A stretch of DNA of 16,951 nt from Alphaproteobacteria bacterium. GTDB lineage: Bacteria; Pseudomonadota; Alphaproteobacteria; ATCC43930; CGMCC-115725. The stretch spans positions 1-16,951 of the forward strand of contig JASHRZ010000164.1 of NCBI GenBank assembly GCA_030037055.1, read 5' to 3'. The notes beneath the pieces are model-generated. The model searched no databases and was not told where the DNA came from. It was given only the letters and a program-made list of their open reading frames with translations. Shown here in pieces: positions 14,682-16,951 of this stretch. The position numbers and the translations under genes were made by a program. The first letter of the stretch is position 1. Each line of letters opens with the position of its first letter.

Positions 14682-16094
14682 CTAAATATGAATCGGATGT
14701 CCCTCCACCGCCAGCGCCGCCTCCTTGACCGCCTCGTTGAGTGTCGGATGGGCGTGGCAGGTGCGGGCGATGTCCTCGGCGCTGGCACCGTATTCCATGG
14801 CGATCACCGCCTCCGCGATGATCGTGCCGGCATCGGGGCCGATGATGTGCACGCCGAGCACGCGGTCGCTCTTGGCGTCGGCGAGGATCTTGACGAAGCC
14901 CTCAGTGTCGGCATTGGCGCGCGCACGCGCATTGGCGGAGAACGGGAACTTGCCGGTCTTATAGGCGATGCCGGCGGCCTTCAGCTCTTCCTCGCCGCGC
15001 CCGACGCTGGCGACCTCGGGCCAGGTATAGATTACCGCGGGGATCGCGCCGTAATTGACATGGGCCTTCTGCCCCGCCAGTCGCTCGGCGAGCGCCACGC
15101 CTTCCTCGGAGGCCTTGTGCGCCAGCATCGGCCCGGCGATGACGTCGCCGATTGCATAGATGCCCTTGACGTTGGTGGCAAAGCCGTCATCCACCGTGAT
15201 GCGGCCCTGGTTGTCGGTGACGACCCCCGCCTGCTCGAGGCCGAGCCCGTCGGTATAGGGCCGCCTTCCGATGGCGACGAGCACGACGTCGGCCTTCAAT
15301 TCCTCGCGCGGGCCGCCATGCGCCGGCTCGAGGCTGAGGGCAACGCCCTGGCCGTCGCGCTTGGCCGCGACCACCTTGGTGGAGAGGCGAAAGACGAAGC
15401 CTTGCCTGGCCAGCACGCGCTGCAGATTGCGCGCCAGCTCGCCATCCATGCCCGGCGTGATGCGGTCGAGGAACTCCACCACCGTCACCGCGCTGCCGAG
15501 CCGGCGCCAGACCGAGCCCATCTCGAGCCCGATATAACCGGCGCCGACCACGACGAGGCTCTTGGGCACGGCGGGGAGCGACAGCGCGCCGGTCGAGGAG
15601 ACGATCGCCTGCTCGTCGATGGCGACGCCCGGCAGTGGCACCACGTCGGCGCCGGTGGCGATGACGATCGAGTTTCCCGTCAACTCCTGTGCCGTCCCGC
15701 CATCGATGGGGCTTACCGCGAGCTTGCCCGGCGCGGTGAAGCGCGCCGCGCCCTTGACGTAGTCGACCTTGTATTTCTTGAACAGGAACTCGACGCCGCG
15801 GGTGTTGTCGGCGACCACCTTGTCCTTATGCGCCATCATCGCCGGCAGATCGAGCGCGACGCCGTCGAGCTTGACCCCGTGGAGGGCGAGGCCGTGGCGC
15901 GCCTCCTCGTATTTCTCCGAGGATTGCAGCAGCGCCTTCGACGGGATGCAGCCGATATTGAGGCAGGTGCCGCCGAGGCTGCCGCGCTTCTCGACGCATG
16001 CGGTCTTGAGGCCGAGCTGCGCCGCGCGGATGGCGGCGACATAGCCGCCGGGCCCGCCGCCGATGACGATGACTTCGTAAGCCTGTTCGGTCAT
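14682..16094 (-). CDS. lpdA: Dihydrolipoamide dehydrogenase (E3)
   Basis: A complete 470-residue flavoprotein that reoxidises the lipoyl groups of 2-oxoacid dehydrogenase complexes with NAD+. It shows FAD-binding GGGPGG (12-17), the redox disulfide GGTCLNIGCIPSK (Cys44 and Cys49), the NAD-binding VVGAGYIGLE, the second FAD motif (YAIGDV) and the C-terminal base pair His449-Glu454 in HPTLNE. All key residues are present. It follows the E2 gene by 54 bases, which argues that it serves the 2-oxoglutarate dehydrogenase complex, as in many alphaproteobacteria. Confidence 0.96.
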   Translation of the reverse strand: MTEQAYEVIVIGGGPGGYVAAIRAAQLGLKTACVEKRGSLGGTCLNIGCIPSKALLQSSEKYEEARHGLALHGVKLDGVALDLPAMMAHKDKVVADNTRGVEFLFKKYKVDYVKGAARFTAPGKLAVSPIDGGTAQELTGNSIVIATGADVVPLPGVAIDEQAIVSSTGALSLPAVPKSLVVVGAGYIGLEMGSVWRRLGSAVTVVEFLDRITPGMDGELARNLQRVLARQGFVFRLSTKVVAAKRDGQGVALSLEPAHGGPREELKADVVLVAIGRRPYTDGLGLEQAGVVTDNQGRITVDDGFATNVKGIYAIGDVIAGPMLAHKASEEGVALAERLAGQKAHVNYGAIPAVIYTWPEVASVGRGEEELKAAGIAYKTGKFPFSANARARANADTEGFVKILADAKSDRVLGVHIIGPDAGTIIAEAVIAMEYGASAEDIARTCHAHPTLNEAVKEAALAVEGHPIHI

Positions 16095-16111
16095 TTCATC
16101 GGTCTCTTTCG

Positions 16112-16148
16112 TTCCCCTCCCGCTGTGAGGGGGAGGGTCGGGGTGGGG
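16112..16148. repeat. C/G-rich inverted repeat between sucB and lpdA
   Basis: CCCTCCC (16115-16121) and GGGAGGG (16131-16137) form a stem around a 9-base loop, followed by GGGGTGGGG. This looks like the short C/G-run palindromes often found between genes in GC-rich alphaproteobacteria. It may be a processing or pausing hairpin. No T-run follows on the minus strand. Confidence 0.45.
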
Positions 16149-16951
16149 TCAGATCTCGAGTAGCATGCGCTCGGGGTTCTCGATGCATTCCTTGACGCGC
16201 ACCAGGAAGGTCACGGCCTCGCGGCCGTCGACGATGCGGTGATCGTAGGAGAGCGCGAGATACATCATCGGCCTCACCTCGATCTTGTCGTCCACCGCCA
16301 CCGGCCGCTTCTGGATCTTGTGCATGCCGAGAATGCCGGATTGCGGCGGGTTGAGGATCGGCGTCGACATCAGCGAGCCGTAGATGCCGCCGTTGGAGAT
16401 GGTGAAGGTGCCGCCCGACAGTTCGTCGAGGGTGAGCTTGCCGTCGCGCGCCCGGCGGCCGAAATCGGCGATCTGCTTCTCGATCTCGGCGAAATGCAGC
16501 CGGTCGGCGTCGCGCAGCACCGGCACCACCAGCCCCTGCTCTGTACCGACGGCGACGCCGATGTCGTAGTGGTTCTTGTAGATGATGTCCTCGCCGTCGA
16601 TCTCGGCATTGACGGCCGGGATCTCCTTGAGGGCGACGATGCAGGCCTTGACGAAGAGCGACATGAAGCCAAGGCGCACGCCGTATTTCTTCTCGAAGCC
16701 TTCGCGATGGCGCTCGCGCAGCGCCATCACCTCGCTCATATCCGCCTCGTTGAAGGTGGTGAGCATGGCGGCGGTGTTCTGCGCCTCCTTGAGCCGCTCG
16801 GCGATGCGTCGGCGGAGCCGCGTCATGCGGACGCGGGTCTCGCCCGGCTGGGGTCCGGTGGGGGTTGTCGGCGGCGCGGATGGCGGCGCTGGTGTTGGCG
16901 CCGGCGCGGGCTTCGCCGCAAGCACGTCGGCGCGGGTCAAGCGCCCGCCTT
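16149..16951 (-). CDS. sucB: 2-oxoglutarate dehydrogenase E2, dihydrolipoyl succinyltransferase (C-terminal part)
   Basis: The gene is cut by the right edge of the window, and only the C-terminal 266 or so residues are seen. The visible part starts with GGRLTRADVLAA, the end of the E3-binding domain. A Pro/Ala linker follows (about 25 residues), then the acyltransferase domain, beginning VRMTRLRRRIAERLKEAQNT and containing NEADMSEVMALR, GFMSLFVKA, FTISNGGIYGSLMSTPILN and the active-site motif DHRIVDG. These read as the succinyltransferase type and not the pyruvate E2 type. The lipoyl domain is outside the window. It heads the sucB-lpdA pair. A TTG at 16940 is in frame but is not the start, because the frame stays open in the conserved domain upstream. 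Confidence 0.93.
   Translation of the reverse strand, partial: GGRLTRADVLAAKPAPAPTPAPPSAPPTTPTGPQPGETRVRMTRLRRRIAERLKEAQNTAAMLTTFNEADMSEVMALRERHREGFEKKYGVRLGFMSLFVKACIVALKEIPAVNAEIDGEDIIYKNHYDIGVAVGTEQGLVVPVLRDADRLHFAEIEKQIADFGRRARDGKLTLDELSGGTFTISNGGIYGSLMSTPILNPPQSGILGMHKIQKRPVAVDDKIEVRPMMYLALSYDHRIVDGREAVTFLVRVKECIENPERMLLEI

Overview
This is a 16,951-base, GC-rich window, dense in genes and with bacterial codon use. It most likely comes from an alphaproteobacterium, for example a Rhodospirillales or Hyphomicrobiales relative. The lineage call rests on the Rhodopseudomonas-like alicyclic acid genes, the E2-E3 gene order and the GC bias. It is an inference, because there is no rRNA or other marker in the window.

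Left block, plus strand (13-6104). A NapC/CymA-type tetrahaem quinol dehydrogenase is followed by a ten-haem MtrA/PioA/DmsE-type periplasmic cytochrome and an 817-residue MtrB/PioB outer-membrane barrel. Together they are the parts of a trans-envelope electron conduit: quinone pool, periplasmic cytochrome, porin-cytochrome complex. Such conduits serve Fe(II) oxidation or extracellular electron transfer. After them comes ccmI, a cytochrome c maturation gene with an internal 98-residue tandem duplication. The rest of the ccm set is not in the window.

Middle block, minus strand (6419-8180). A GTG-started cation:proton antiporter and a universal stress protein lie 3 bases apart. In front of them, on the same strand, is a well-formed fluoride riboswitch (crcB motif) followed by an intrinsic terminator. 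This two-gene unit is therefore probably induced by fluoride. A small unknown gene diverges from it (8230-8628).

Right block, minus strand (8805-16951). In transcription order it holds the C-terminal part of a 2-oxoglutarate dehydrogenase E2 (sucB, cut by the window edge), lipoamide dehydrogenase (lpdA), an MFS transporter, badH, badI, an aliB-like acyl-CoA dehydrogenase and aliA. The last four encode most of the route from cyclohexanecarboxylate to pimeloyl-CoA. The hydratase badK is missing from the window. The aliB-like enzyme has Asp where acyl-CoA dehydrogenases normally carry the catalytic Glu. Just downstream of aliA is a short relic that resembles the C-terminal part of the MFS gene.

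The most interesting points are the fluoride riboswitch driving an antiporter plus stress protein, the complete CymA-MtrA-MtrB set without an outer-surface cytochrome, and the Glu-to-Asp change in the AliB-like enzyme.
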